Assembly (NCBI GenBank): GCA_025455985.1
Contig: JALOLM010000051.1
Coordinates: 1-9,348, forward strand
DNA: 9,348 nucleotides
Reading direction: 5' to 3'
Source of the DNA: Candidatus Nanopelagicales bacterium
GTDB taxonomy: Bacteria; Actinomycetota; Actinomycetes; S36-B12; UBA10799
Positions 1 through 6,718 of this stretch are shown here, in pieces (within the stretch, counting starts at the first letter, position 1; each line of letters begins with the position of its first letter). A program made the translations under genes and the position numbers. A model generated the notes under the pieces. That model was given only the letters and a program-made list of their open reading frames with translations. It had not been told where the DNA came from and did no database searches.

Positions 1-6
1 TGCCGC

Positions 7-2784
7 TCAGCGCGGCTTCTCCCGCATCTCGAAGGTCTCGATCACGTCGTCGACCTTGATGTCGTTGAACGACCCGAGGCCGATACCGCACTCGTAGCCC
101 TCCTTGACCTCGGTCGCGTCGTCCTTGAACCGCTTGAGCGAGTCGATCGTGAGGTTGTCGGCGACAACCACACCGTCGCGGATGAGGCGGGCCTTGGCGT
201 TACGCCGGATGACCCCGGAACGCACCAGCGAACCGGCGATGTTGCCCGCCTTGCTGGACCGGAACACCTCGCGCACCTCGGCCTTGCCAAGCTCGGCCTC
301 TTCGTAGACCGGCTTGAGCATGCCCTTGAGCGCCTGCTCCACCTCGTCGATGGCCGCGTAGATGACCGAGTGGTACCGGATGTCCACGCCCTCGCGCTCG
401 GCGAGTTCGGCAACGCGTTCGGCGGTGCGGACGTTGAAGCCGATGATGATGGCGTTGTCCACTGTGGCCAGGTTGACGTCGTTCTGGGTGATCGCGCCGA
501 CGCCGCGGTGGATGACCCGCAGATCGACCTCGTCGCCCACATCGAGCTTGAGCAGCGCGTCCTCGAGGGCCTCGACCGAACCGGACACGTCACCCTTGAT
601 GATCAGGTTCAGCGTCCCGGTCTCGCCCTTCTCAAGGCCCTGCAGGATGTCCTCCAGGGTCCGCCGGCCGCGGCGCGCCGCGAGTTCGGCGTTGCGCTCG
701 CGCGCCTGCCGGATGTTGGCGATCTGACGAGCGATCCGGTCTTCGGAGACCACCAGGAAGGTGTCCCCGGCGTCGGGAACCGCAGTGAGCCCCAGCACCT
801 GGACAGGACGCGACGGCAACGCCTCGTCCACTGGATCGCCGTTCTCGTCCAGCATCGCCCGCACGCGGCCGTGGGCCTCGCCGATCACGATGCTGTCGCC
901 ATGCTTGAGCGTGCCGCGCTGGACCAGAACCGTGGCCACTGGACCCCGCCCCTTGTCCAAATGCGCCTCGATCGCAACGCCCTGGGCATCCTGATCGGGG
1001 TTGGCCCGCAGGTCCAGAGACGCATCGGCGGTCAGCACGACCGCCTCCAGCAGCTCGTGAATGTTGATCTGCGCCTTGGCCGAGACATCCACGAACATCG
1101 TGTCGCCGCCGAAGTCCTCGGCGACCAACCCGTACTCGGTCAACTGGCCACGCACCTTGGTCGGGTCCGCGCCCTCTTTGTCGACCTTGTTGACGGCCAC
1201 CACGATCGGGACGTTCGCGGCCTGCGCGTGGTTGAGCGCCTCAATGGTCTGCGGCTTCACACCGTCATCGGCCGCGACAACCAGAACCGCGATGTCGGTG
1301 ACCTTGGCACCGCGGGCACGCATGGCGGTGAACGCCTCGTGACCCGGGGTGTCGATGAAGGTGATCGCCCGGTCCTGGCCGTCGATATCAGCCTGGATCT
1401 GGTAAGCCCCGATGTGCTGGGTGATACCACCGGCTTCGCGCGCGACCTGGTTGGTGTGCCGGATCGCGTCGAGCAGCTTGGTCTTTCCGTGGTCGACGTG
1501 ACCCATGACGGTGACCACAGGCGGGCGCTGCTCGAGCGCCTCGTCGCCACCCTCGTCCTCACCGAACTCGAGGTTGAAGCTCTCCAGCAGCTCACGGTCC
1601 TCGTCCTCAGGGGACACCACTTCGACCGAGTAGTTCAACTCCGAACCCAGCAGCATCAACGTGTCGTCGGACAGCGACTGGGTCGCAGTGGCCATCTCGC
1701 CCAAGCCGATGAGAGCCTGCACCAACGAACCGGGGTTCGCGTCGATCTTGTCCGCGAAATCGGTCAGCGTCGCGCCACGCGGAAGCCGGACCGTGCGACC
1801 GTCGCCGCGCGGAATCCGCACGCCACCGATCGTCGGGGCCTCCATGTTGTCGAACTCCTGGCGTTTCGCGCGCTTGCTCTTGCGCGACTTCTTCGCACCA
1901 CCGGGGCGACCGCGACCACCGGGACCTCCGGGACGACCCGGTCCTCCGCCGGGACGACCGCCGAAACCACCCGGGCCGCCGGTACCACCGCCACCTCCTG
2001 GACCGCCACCAGGACGGCCACCGGGCGCGCCACCCGGGCGAGCACCATAGCCGCCACCGCCGGGGGCTCCCCCGGGACGGCCACCGGGCGCACCACCGGG
2101 ACGCCCGCCGAACCCGCCGGGTCCGCCTGGACGGCCACCAGGAGCGCCGGGACGGCCACGTCCACCCGGAGCACCAGGACGACCACCGGGACCGGGACGA
2201 CCCGGAGCCGGACGTGGCCGCGGGGGCATCATGCCGGGGTTGGGACGCGGAGCACCGGGCACACCACCACTGCGGGCTGCAGGCGCTGCGGGACTGCTGA
2301 AGGGGTTGTTACCCGGGCGCGGGGCAGGCGAGCCGAAGGGGTTGTTTCCAGGCCGCGGGGCAGGCGAGCCGAAGGGGCTGTTGCCTGGGCGCGGGGCCGG
2401 CTTCGGCCCGGGCCGGGGCGCCGGGGTCGGACCAGCGGGCTGCGACGTTGCTGCCGGCTGCTCCGCGGGTGCCGCGGGTGCTGCGGGAGCAGCGGGCTTG
2501 GGCGCCGGGGCAGGCGCCGGCGCCGGGGTTGGCGCCGCGGTCGGCTTGGCAGCAGGCCGGGGCGCGGGCTTGGGCGCAGGAGGCGTCTCAGCAACCTTCT
2601 GCGCGGATTTCGTCGGTTTCGGCGGTGCTGCCTTCGCGGCATCGCGGATCCGGCGCACAACGGGCGCCTCGATCGTCGACGATGCGGACTTGACGAACTC
2701 ACCCATGTCCTGCAGTTGGGCGACGAGCGTTTTGCTCTCCACGCCCAACTCGCGGGCGAGTTCATAGACCCGGACCTTGGCCAC
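7..2784 (-). CDS. infB: Translation initiation factor IF-2
   Basis: IF-2 is the GTPase that brings fMet-tRNA to the 30S subunit and promotes 50S joining in the cytoplasm. The 925-residue product is complete. Residues 1-50 form the first IF2_N helical domain. A Pro/Ala- then Gly/Arg-rich linker runs to about 300, followed by a basic stretch (KKSRKSKRAKR) and a second IF2_N-like segment at about 330-385. The G domain is intact: GHVDHGKT at 428-435, GGITQHIG, DTPGHE from about 478, NKVD from 532, and SAK near 568. Domains II to IV follow, with the fMet-tRNA-binding C2 region at about 830-925. The start is GTG (2782-2784), supported by an AGGAG four bases upstream and by a family-typical N terminus (MAKVRVYELARELG). 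It lies 66 bases after ylxR and is the last operon gene in view. The linker makes it longer than IF-2 of many low-GC bacteria, which is normal for actinomycetes. Confidence 0.98.
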   Translation of the reverse strand: MAKVRVYELARELGVESKTLVAQLQDMGEFVKSASSTIEAPVVRRIRDAAKAAPPKPTKSAQKVAETPPAPKPAPRPAAKPTAAPTPAPAPAPAPKPAAPAAPAAPAEQPAATSQPAGPTPAPRPGPKPAPRPGNSPFGSPAPRPGNNPFGSPAPRPGNNPFSSPAAPAARSGGVPGAPRPNPGMMPPRPRPAPGRPGPGGRPGAPGGRGRPGAPGGRPGGPGGFGGRPGGAPGGRPGGAPGGGGYGARPGGAPGGRPGGGPGGGGGTGGPGGFGGRPGGGPGRPGGPGGRGRPGGAKKSRKSKRAKRQEFDNMEAPTIGGVRIPRGDGRTVRLPRGATLTDFADKIDANPGSLVQALIGLGEMATATQSLSDDTLMLLGSELNYSVEVVSPEDEDRELLESFNLEFGEDEGGDEALEQRPPVVTVMGHVDHGKTKLLDAIRHTNQVAREAGGITQHIGAYQIQADIDGQDRAITFIDTPGHEAFTAMRARGAKVTDIAVLVVAADDGVKPQTIEALNHAQAANVPIVVAVNKVDKEGADPTKVRGQLTEYGLVAEDFGGDTMFVDVSAKAQINIHELLEAVVLTADASLDLRANPDQDAQGVAIEAHLDKGRGPVATVLVQRGTLKHGDSIVIGEAHGRVRAMLDENGDPVDEALPSRPVQVLGLTAVPDAGDTFLVVSEDRIARQIANIRQARERNAELAARRGRRTLEDILQGLEKGETGTLNLIIKGDVSGSVEALEDALLKLDVGDEVDLRVIHRGVGAITQNDVNLATVDNAIIIGFNVRTAERVAELAEREGVDIRYHSVIYAAIDEVEQALKGMLKPVYEEAELGKAEVREVFRSSKAGNIAGSLVRSGVIRRNAKARLIRDGVVVADNLTIDSLKRFKDDATEVKEGYECGIGLGSFNDIKVDDVIETFEMREKPR
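1884..2235 (-). repeat. Gly/Arg/Pro low-complexity linker of IF-2
   Basis: This DNA encodes roughly residues 184-300 of IF-2, built from irregular repeats of GGRPGGAPG, GGPGG and GRPGAPGG type. On the plus strand it reads as C/G-rich short repeats such as accaccgggacg. It is in frame and probably disordered. Such repeats are prone to length change by slippage, so the exact length may vary between strains. There is no sign that it interrupts the gene. Confidence 0.85.
2302..2397 (-). repeat. 36-bp in-frame tandem repeat in infB
   Basis: Two near-identical 36-base units (2302-2337 and 2338-2373) are followed by a third unit that matches for about 24 bases (2374-2397). They encode a repeated 12-residue unit of the form PAPRPGNNPFGS, at roughly residues 129-161 of IF-2. 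The differences between copies are mostly synonymous or conservative, pointing to recent duplication under coding constraint. It lies between the Pro/Ala-rich and Gly-rich parts of the linker. Confidence 0.9.
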
Positions 2785-2788
2785 TTCT

Positions 2789-2793
2789 CTCCT
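2789..2793 (-). promoter_or_regulatory. Ribosome binding site deciding the infB GTG start
   Basis: The minus strand reads AGGAG followed by four bases (AGAA, directly before the codon) and then GTG at 2784-2782. No ATG in this frame lies nearby at the conserved N terminus, so this site supports the GTG start. Confidence 0.7.
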
Positions 2794-2797
2794 GTCT

Positions 2798-2817
2798 GGC
2801 CCGGGCGTTGCCGGACC
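2798..2817 (-). other. Possible hairpin in the ylxR-infB leader
   Basis: On the minus strand GGTCCGG (2817-2811) can pair with CCGGGCC (2804-2798) across a six-base loop, using one G-U pair. It sits directly upstream of the infB Shine-Dalgarno and has no U-run after it, so it is not a convincing terminator. It could influence infB translation or be an RNA-processing site. In GC-rich DNA a 7-bp stem of this kind can also arise by chance. Confidence 0.35.
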
Positions 2818-2850
2818 TAGTGTTGTGTCGGCGCTTTCATCGCTGACTGC

Positions 2851-3174
2851 TCATCGGGTTGTCATCCCGACGCTCCCAACTATTGGTTCGGTCAATTCCT
2901 CAAGGATCGCCGCCAGAAGCGTGACGTCCAACGGACCCCCGGTTCGCAATGCCCTGCCGAACGCCTTGCGGGCTACAGCAGCCTTAAGGCACTGCCCGTC
3001 GAGGTGAACGTAGGCACCACGGCCCGGGAGACCCCGCCGCGGATCCGGTGTCAACCGGCCTTCGACGAGTACAACCCTGAGCAGATCGCTTTGAGGTGCC
3101 CTGCTCCGACAACCCACACACGTCCGCACCGGGGGTCCGGGCGGGGGCGCGGCGTCAGTCGCAAGAGTGTTCAT
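2851..3174 (-). CDS. ylxR: YlxR-family (DUF448) RNA-binding protein
   Basis: This is a complete 107-residue member of the YlxR/DUF448 family, small nucleic-acid-binding proteins encoded between nusA and infB in many bacteria. The hallmarks are RTCVGCR at residues 17-23 and GRGAY at 52-56, within the conserved stretch RGLPGRGAYVHLDGQCLKAA. Family members have been linked to nucleoid or RNA binding and to RNase P, but the role here is inferred from family only. The ATG at 3174 is the first usable start: an in-frame TGA lies at 3192-3190 and there is only one six-codon gap between. No clear Shine-Dalgarno precedes it, unlike nusA, rimP and infB. The gene is separated from nusA by 80 bases, the largest gap in this operon, with a possible promoter inside. 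Confidence 0.93.
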   Translation of the reverse strand: MNTLATDAAPPPGPPVRTCVGCRSRAPQSDLLRVVLVEGRLTPDPRRGLPGRGAYVHLDGQCLKAAVARKAFGRALRTGGPLDVTLLAAILEELTEPIVGSVGMTTR

Positions 3175-3191
3175 CGCGGCGATCCGTTCTC

Positions 3192-3197
3192 AGTCTA
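3192..3197 (-). promoter_or_regulatory. Candidate -10 element upstream of ylxR
   Basis: The minus strand carries TAGACT, matching the actinobacterial TANNNT -10 consensus, in the 80-base nusA-ylxR gap. Initiation about seven bases downstream would give a leader of roughly ten bases before the ylxR ATG, which fits the missing Shine-Dalgarno. No good -35 is visible at 16-19 bases: the TTGACC at 3212-3207 is too close. This is a weak motif-only prediction. Confidence 0.4.
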
Positions 3198-3254
3198 GCG
3201 TGCAAGGTCAAGAGCCGGACAGCACATACCCGCGCAGGTGCCAGCGTCGCGCAC

Positions 3255-4220
3255 TCAGCCGTTGTCGGGGTGGATGTCCAAGCGCCAGCCGGTCAGTCGT
3301 GCAGCAAGCCGGGCGTTCTGACCCTCCTTGCCGATGGCCAGCGACAGCTGGTAGTCCGGCACGATCACGCGTGCCGACCGGGTGGTGTCGTCGAGGATCT
3401 GTACCGCTTGCACCCGCGCGGGCGACAGAGCGGCGGCGATGAAACCAGCCGGGTCCTCGTCGAAGTCGACGATGTCGATCTTCTCGCCCTGCAGTTCCGA
3501 CGTGACGGCCCGAACGCGCTGGCCCATGGGACCGATGCACGCACCCTTGGCGTTGACTTTGGGTGTGATCGCCTTGACCGCGATCTTCGTCCGGTACCCG
3601 GCTTCACGCGCCAGAGCGGCGATCTCGACCACGCCGTCAGCGACCTCCGGCACCTCCATGGCGAACAGCCGGCGCACCAACTCGGGATGTGTGCGCGACA
3701 AGGTGACAGTCGGCCCCTTCGGCCCGCGACGCACCGACACCACGTAACACCGGATGCGCTGGCCGTGCTCGTACGTCTCTGTGGGAACCTGCTCGGCCGG
3801 TGGGATCACGCCCTCCACCGAGTCGAGCTTGACGTAGACCAGGCGCGGGTCGTTGCCCTGCTGAATCGTCCCCGAGACCAGATCACCTTCACGACCGACG
3901 AACTCGTCGAAGGTGACATCGTCGGAGGCCTCACGCAGGCGCTGCATCAGCACCTGTTTGGCCACCGTGGCAGCGATCCGTCCGAAGTCCGCCGGGGTGT
4001 CGTCGTACTCTCCGACGACCAGCCCGGCCTCGTTGACCTGAGTGGCCCACACCGTCACGTGACCGGTCTTGCGGTCAAGCTCCACCCGCGCCTGCTGTTG
4101 ATGGCCTTCGGTGTGGTGGTAAGCCGCGAGCAGCGCCTGCTCAATGCTGCCCACCACCGTCGACAGGCTCAGACCCCTGTCCACGACCACGGCCTTCAAA
4201 GCGGCCATGTCGATGTCCAT
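3255..4220 (-). CDS. nusA: Transcription termination/antitermination factor NusA
   Basis: NusA binds RNA polymerase and nascent RNA, modulating pausing, intrinsic termination and rRNA antitermination. The 321-residue product has the N-terminal RNAP-binding domain (1 to about 105), an S1 domain (about 110-175, EGDLVSGTIQ onward), KH1 with GACIGPMGQRV at 226-236 followed by GEKIDIVDFDEDP, and KH2 with AIGKEGQNARLAA at 295-307. It ends soon after KH2, without the acidic repeats of the E. coli protein, as is normal in actinomycetes. The ATG at 4220 is chosen over the in-frame ATG at 4208 because a strong AAGGAGG lies seven bases before it. The start overlaps the rimP stop by one base (TGATG), so translation is probably coupled. 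Confidence 0.97.
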   Translation of the reverse strand: MDIDMAALKAVVVDRGLSLSTVVGSIEQALLAAYHHTEGHQQQARVELDRKTGHVTVWATQVNEAGLVVGEYDDTPADFGRIAATVAKQVLMQRLREASDDVTFDEFVGREGDLVSGTIQQGNDPRLVYVKLDSVEGVIPPAEQVPTETYEHGQRIRCYVVSVRRGPKGPTVTLSRTHPELVRRLFAMEVPEVADGVVEIAALAREAGYRTKIAVKAITPKVNAKGACIGPMGQRVRAVTSELQGEKIDIVDFDEDPAGFIAAALSPARVQAVQILDDTTRSARVIVPDYQLSLAIGKEGQNARLAARLTGWRLDIHPDNG

Positions 4221-4684
4221 CAGAGCGCCTCCTTGGGGAATTCGACCTGCACGACCGCCTTGGCCACCTGCTCGTAGGGCACCTCACGCACGTGGCCGTT
4301 GACGTCGAGCCGAACCGCCGTGTCATCGCTGTCGACGACCCTGCCCTCGAATACCTCTGCGTCGGTACCGGTGACACGGACCAGCCGGCTGGCCGCGCGG
4401 CGCCAGTGCCGGGGCAGGGTCAATGGCCGGTGCACTCCGGGGCTGGTGACCTCGAGGGTGTAGGCGGACTCGCCCATGACATCGGTCTCGTCGAGCGCCA
4501 CAGAGATCTTGCGGGAGAGATCCGCGACGGCGTCGAGGGACACCCCGCCATCGGCGTCGACCGCGACCACGACGACCGTGCGACGTCCCGCCCGGCGCAG
4601 TGTGACGAATTCGACGTCGGCTCCTGACTCGGCCACCACGGGCGTCACAAGGTCCGCGATCTGCTGCTCGCGTTGATCCGACAT
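4220..4684 (-). CDS. rimP: Ribosome maturation factor RimP
   Basis: RimP assists late assembly of the 30S ribosomal subunit. The 154-residue product has the usual two-domain layout. The N-terminal alpha/beta domain (about 1-85) ends with the family signature YTLEVTSPGVHRPLT at 75-89. A C-terminal Sm-like beta-barrel (about 95-150) follows, with the characteristic EVPYEQVAKAVVQVEF. The ATG at 4684 has AGGGAGG five bases upstream. It is the first gene of the leftward operon and is divergent from the ferritin-like gene starting at 4736. Its stop shares one base with the nusA start. Length and motifs are ordinary for the family. Confidence 0.96.
   Translation of the reverse strand: MSDQREQQIADLVTPVVAESGADVEFVTLRRAGRRTVVVVAVDADGGVSLDAVADLSRKISVALDETDVMGESAYTLEVTSPGVHRPLTLPRHWRRAASRLVRVTGTDAEVFEGRVVDSDDTAVRLDVNGHVREVPYEQVAKAVVQVEFPKEAL
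4228..4234 (-). promoter_or_regulatory. Strong Shine-Dalgarno for nusA inside rimP
   Basis: AAGGAGG on the minus strand lies seven bases before the nusA ATG and within the last codons of rimP. It decides between two in-frame ATG codons (4220 and 4208) in favour of the upstream one. Confidence 0.8.
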
Positions 4685-4689
4685 GTGCG

Positions 4690-4696
4690 CCTCCCT
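4690..4696 (-). promoter_or_regulatory. Ribosome binding site of rimP
   Basis: AGGGAGG on the minus strand, five bases before the rimP ATG at 4684. It confirms this start, so the rimP leader must begin within the 51-base gap or further right. Confidence 0.75.
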
Positions 4697-4708
4697 GATG
4701 CCTTGTCA

Positions 4709-4714
4709 AGGGTA
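4709..4714 (-). promoter_or_regulatory. Candidate -10 element for rimP operon
   Basis: TACCCT on the minus strand matches TANNNT. Initiation near 4702 would give a leader of about 18 bases that still contains the rimP Shine-Dalgarno. No recognisable -35 lies 17 bases upstream, where the DNA would be the first codons of the divergent gene. This is inferred from motif and position only; the main promoter of the operon could lie elsewhere. Confidence 0.4.
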
Positions 4715-4724
4715 CGCGCGCGTA
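4713..4724. promoter_or_regulatory. 12-bp palindrome between divergent -10 boxes
   Basis: TACGCGCGCGTA is a perfect palindrome. Its outer TA pairs are the first two bases of the two candidate -10 elements, TACCCT leftward and TAGGCT rightward, which point away from each other. It could be a symmetric operator, or only a consequence of two back-to-back promoters in GC-rich DNA. Confidence 0.4.
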
Positions 4725-4728
4725 GGCT
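4723..4728 (+). promoter_or_regulatory. Candidate -10 for leaderless transcript of 4736 gene
   Basis: TAGGCT fits TANNNT and ends seven bases before the ATG at 4736, the spacing expected when transcription begins at or next to the start codon. There is no Shine-Dalgarno of useful spacing before this ATG. A TTGTCA at 4703-4708 resembles a -35, but the 14-base spacer is short. Leaderless genes with this arrangement are common in actinobacteria. Confidence 0.5.
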
Positions 4729-4735
4729 GCGGGGC

Positions 4736-5173
4736 ATGACCGACCGGCGGCGCGTGTTGCAGGCCGGGTTGGTATGCACGGCGTTGCTCGCACTTCCGGC
4801 GTGCTCGTCGGAGACTGCAGAACCGCCGGAAAGCCCGCCGGTACCCGACCCCGAGCAGGCCGACGAACTCGCGCTGATCACCGCGTACGACCAAGCTCTG
4901 ACAACGGCCGGTGTGCGAAGCGAAGCCACGCTGCGAGTGATCCGCGATGAGCATGTGGCCCACCTGCGTGCCTTGGGCTGGGAGCAGCCATTGGCGAACA
5001 CTACGACCTCCGCTCAGCGGGTCGGACGGAAGGCATTGCAGAACGCCGAGCGGGAGGCCGCCCGTTCCAGGGCCCGCGCCGCTACAAACGCTGAGGACTC
5101 CGAGCGCGCACAGATCCTGGCGCTCATCGCGGCCTCCGAAGCACAACATGTGGTGAGTCTGGAACGACCATGA
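4736..5173 (+). CDS. Secreted ferritin-like protein, Tat/lipoprotein signal
   Basis: The product is 145 residues. The N terminus has a twin-arginine-like motif (DRRRVLQ, residues 3-9), a hydrophobic core, and a lipobox LPAC with Cys23, followed by a Ser/Glu/Pro-rich tether. The mature part looks like a four-helix bundle, with EH at 72-73 and H76 in one helix (DEHVAHLRAL) and an ExxH at 135-138 (EAQH) in the last helix. These are typical di-iron ligands of ferritin-like proteins. I infer a lipid-anchored extracytoplasmic metal-binding or redox protein, with no known reaction. The ATG at 4736 is preferred to the in-frame ATG at 4673, which would run through rimP's 5' end and hide the signal peptide. 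It overlaps the next gene by four bases. Position next to rimP matches the mycobacterial Rv2843-like locus from memory. Confidence 0.8.
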   Translation: MTDRRRVLQAGLVCTALLALPACSSETAEPPESPPVPDPEQADELALITAYDQALTTAGVRSEATLRVIRDEHVAHLRALGWEQPLANTTTSAQRVGRKALQNAEREAARSRARAATNAEDSERAQILALIAASEAQHVVSLERP

Positions 5174-5586
5174 GCATGCAGGCAGCCCTCGACGGGGAGT
5201 ACGCGATCATGTACGCCTACGGGGTGGCCGGTGCCCGGCTGGCCGCGCAGCGCGACGTGGCGCTGACCCTCCTTGAGGAGCACCGGGCAAGTCGCGACCA
5301 ATTGCGCCAATGGCTGCTGGCCGACGGTGACCAACCGGGCCCACCGGCCCCGGCGTACACACTGCCGACGACGGTCACTGCAGACACCGCCGCACGTGAC
5401 CTGCTGGCTGACCTGGAGTTGCGCTTGATCCCGCTGTACACCCAACTGGTGGCTGACTTCGCCGACGATCAGCCGCGACAACGTTGGGCCGTCCGGCAGA
5501 TCCGCGCGTGCGCCCTGCGCGCCCAGTTCTGGGGTGCGGCCGGTCAGGCATTCCCGTGGCCCGAAGAACTTCCGACACCGGTGTAG
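5170..5586 (+). CDS. DUF4439 ferritin-like protein
   Basis: The 138-residue product resembles DUF4439, a ferritin-like family of actinobacteria. The first helix has GEYAIMYAYGVAGARL (9-24), a typical opening with a conserved Glu and Tyr. The second carries EEHRASRDQL (36-45), whose EH pair aligns with the EH of the preceding protein. After a Pro-rich loop (about 53-66) come two more helices, with E83 in the third. No ExxH is present in the fourth helix, so a complete di-iron site is doubtful. There is no signal peptide, unlike its partner. The ATG lies in an ATGA overlap with the preceding stop, which implies translational coupling and suggests the two act together, perhaps as a complex. A second ATG at 5176 is possible. 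Function is unknown. Confidence 0.82.
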   Translation: MSMQAALDGEYAIMYAYGVAGARLAAQRDVALTLLEEHRASRDQLRQWLLADGDQPGPPAPAYTLPTTVTADTAARDLLADLELRLIPLYTQLVADFADDQPRQRWAVRQIRACALRAQFWGAAGQAFPWPEELPTPV

Positions 5587-5590
5587 GAGG
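5585..5590 (+). promoter_or_regulatory. Shine-Dalgarno overlapping the DUF4439 stop codon
   Basis: AGGAGG shares its first two bases with the TAG stop at 5584-5586 and lies five bases before the ATG at 5596. It fixes that start and ties the dehydrogenase gene to the same transcript as the two ferritin-like genes. Confidence 0.85.
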
Positions 5591-5595
5591 CGCAG

Positions 5596-6681
5596 ATGAA
5601 CCGCGCAACGATCGTGGCGTTGGCCGCCCTGGTACTGGCGGGCTGCAGCAACGGAGGGCCGTCGGATGCGTTGATCAGCGAGCCGGCTGTCTCGTCCCCG
5701 ACTGTCGACGAGGTCACGTTCCCCACGATCGATGGCGATATCGCGTCGGACCTGGCAGCGCCCTGGAGTGTGGTGCCGCTGGCGGACGGTAGTGCGCTGA
5801 TCAGTGAGCGTGACTCCGCCCGGATCCTGCTACTGCGCGATGGCCGGACCACGGTGATCGGCAACCCCGCCCAGGTACTCCCCGAAGGTGAGGGCGGCCT
5901 GCTGGGACTCGCGGTCCGCTCCCCCGACCCCAAGCGCGTATACGCCTACTACACGGCCGCGACCGACAACCGGGTCGTGGTGTTCGACTTCGACGGCACG
6001 GCCTTGACCAATGAGCGCACCGTCCTGGGCGGGATTCCGAAAGGCGTCATCCACAACGGCGGCCGGATCGCCTTCGGCCCGGACGGTTACCTCTATGTGG
6101 CTACTGGCGAGACCGGAGTGCCCGAACTGGCCCAGGACCGGCGCAGTCTGGCCGGCAAGATCTTGCGGGTCACCCCCAGCGGCAACCCCGCGCCGGACAA
6201 CCCGGACCCGACATCGCCGGTGTGGTCCTACGGTCATCGCAATGTGCAAGGCCTGGCCTGGGACACCGACGGCCAGTTGTGGGCCTCGGAGTTCGGCCAG
6301 GAGGACGTCGACGAGTTGAACCTCATCGAGCCGGGGCGCAACTACGGCTGGCCGATGTGCGAAGGCGCCTGCGACATCCCCGGCATGACCAACCCGAAGG
6401 CCACCTGGTCGCCCACAGCGACCTCCTCGCCGAGCGGCCTGGCGATTCTCAACGGTTCCGCATGGGTGGCGGCGCTGCGCGGACAAGCGCTGTACGAGGT
6501 CCGGCTGTTGGGCACCAGCGCTTCCGAGCCCAAGGCCTGGTTCGCCGAGGATCTCGGACGACTGCGCGACGTCGTCGCGACACCAGAGGGGAACCTTTGG
6601 GTGGTGACGAACAACACCGACGGGCGCGGTTCGCCGCGGGCCGGAGACGATCGCATCGTCGAGGTGGTTGTGCCGCAATAG
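5596..6681 (+). CDS. PQQ-dependent sugar dehydrogenase lipoprotein
   Basis: This 361-residue protein belongs to the glucose/sorbosone dehydrogenase family (GSDH), six-bladed beta-propellers related to soluble PQQ glucose dehydrogenase and E. coli YliI. These enzymes oxidise aldose sugars at C1 using PQQ and calcium. A signal peptide ends in lipobox LAGC with Cys17, so it should be anchored outside the membrane. Family landmarks are in order: LAAPWSVVPLADG (53-65), GEGGLLGLAV (98-107), HNGGRIAFGPDGYLYVATG (153-171) with H153 as the expected catalytic base, SYGHRNVQGLAW (211-222) with R215, SEFGQEDVDELN (231-242, the metal-loop region), NYGWP (249-253), and GRLRDV plus NNTDGRG near the end. It follows the DUF4439 gene by nine bases. 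The actual substrate and cofactor use are unproven, and no PQQ synthesis genes are in view. Confidence 0.93.
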   Translation: MNRATIVALAALVLAGCSNGGPSDALISEPAVSSPTVDEVTFPTIDGDIASDLAAPWSVVPLADGSALISERDSARILLLRDGRTTVIGNPAQVLPEGEGGLLGLAVRSPDPKRVYAYYTAATDNRVVVFDFDGTALTNERTVLGGIPKGVIHNGGRIAFGPDGYLYVATGETGVPELAQDRRSLAGKILRVTPSGNPAPDNPDPTSPVWSYGHRNVQGLAWDTDGQLWASEFGQEDVDELNLIEPGRNYGWPMCEGACDIPGMTNPKATWSPTATSSPSGLAILNGSAWVAALRGQALYEVRLLGTSASEPKAWFAEDLGRLRDVVATPEGNLWVVTNNTDGRGSPRAGDDRIVEVVVPQ

Positions 6682-6718
6682 GGCGCGTTCGAAGCCCATC
6701 TCGTCACCGTTGCACGCG

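Noticed and set aside
2302..2397. 36-base periodic repeats resembling CRISPR repeat length
   Set aside because: The copies are directly adjacent with no spacers, keep the reading frame and encode a 12-residue repeat in IF-2.
370..2820. 816-codon open frame on the plus strand opposite infB
   Set aside because: It is antisense to a clear IF-2 gene. High GC at third positions removes stop codons from this frame, and the translation is low-complexity with no recognisable domain.
3096..4277. 393-codon open frame on the plus strand opposite nusA
   Set aside because: It is a GC-bias shadow of nusA and ylxR: no motif, no ribosome binding site, and the opposite strand has unmistakable S1 and KH domains.
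4673..4735. 21-codon upstream extension of the ferritin-like gene to an ATG at 4673
   Set aside because: It would overlap the 5' end of rimP, bury the Tat/lipobox signal inside the protein, and leave no room for a promoter. The ATG at 4736 gives a proper signal peptide.
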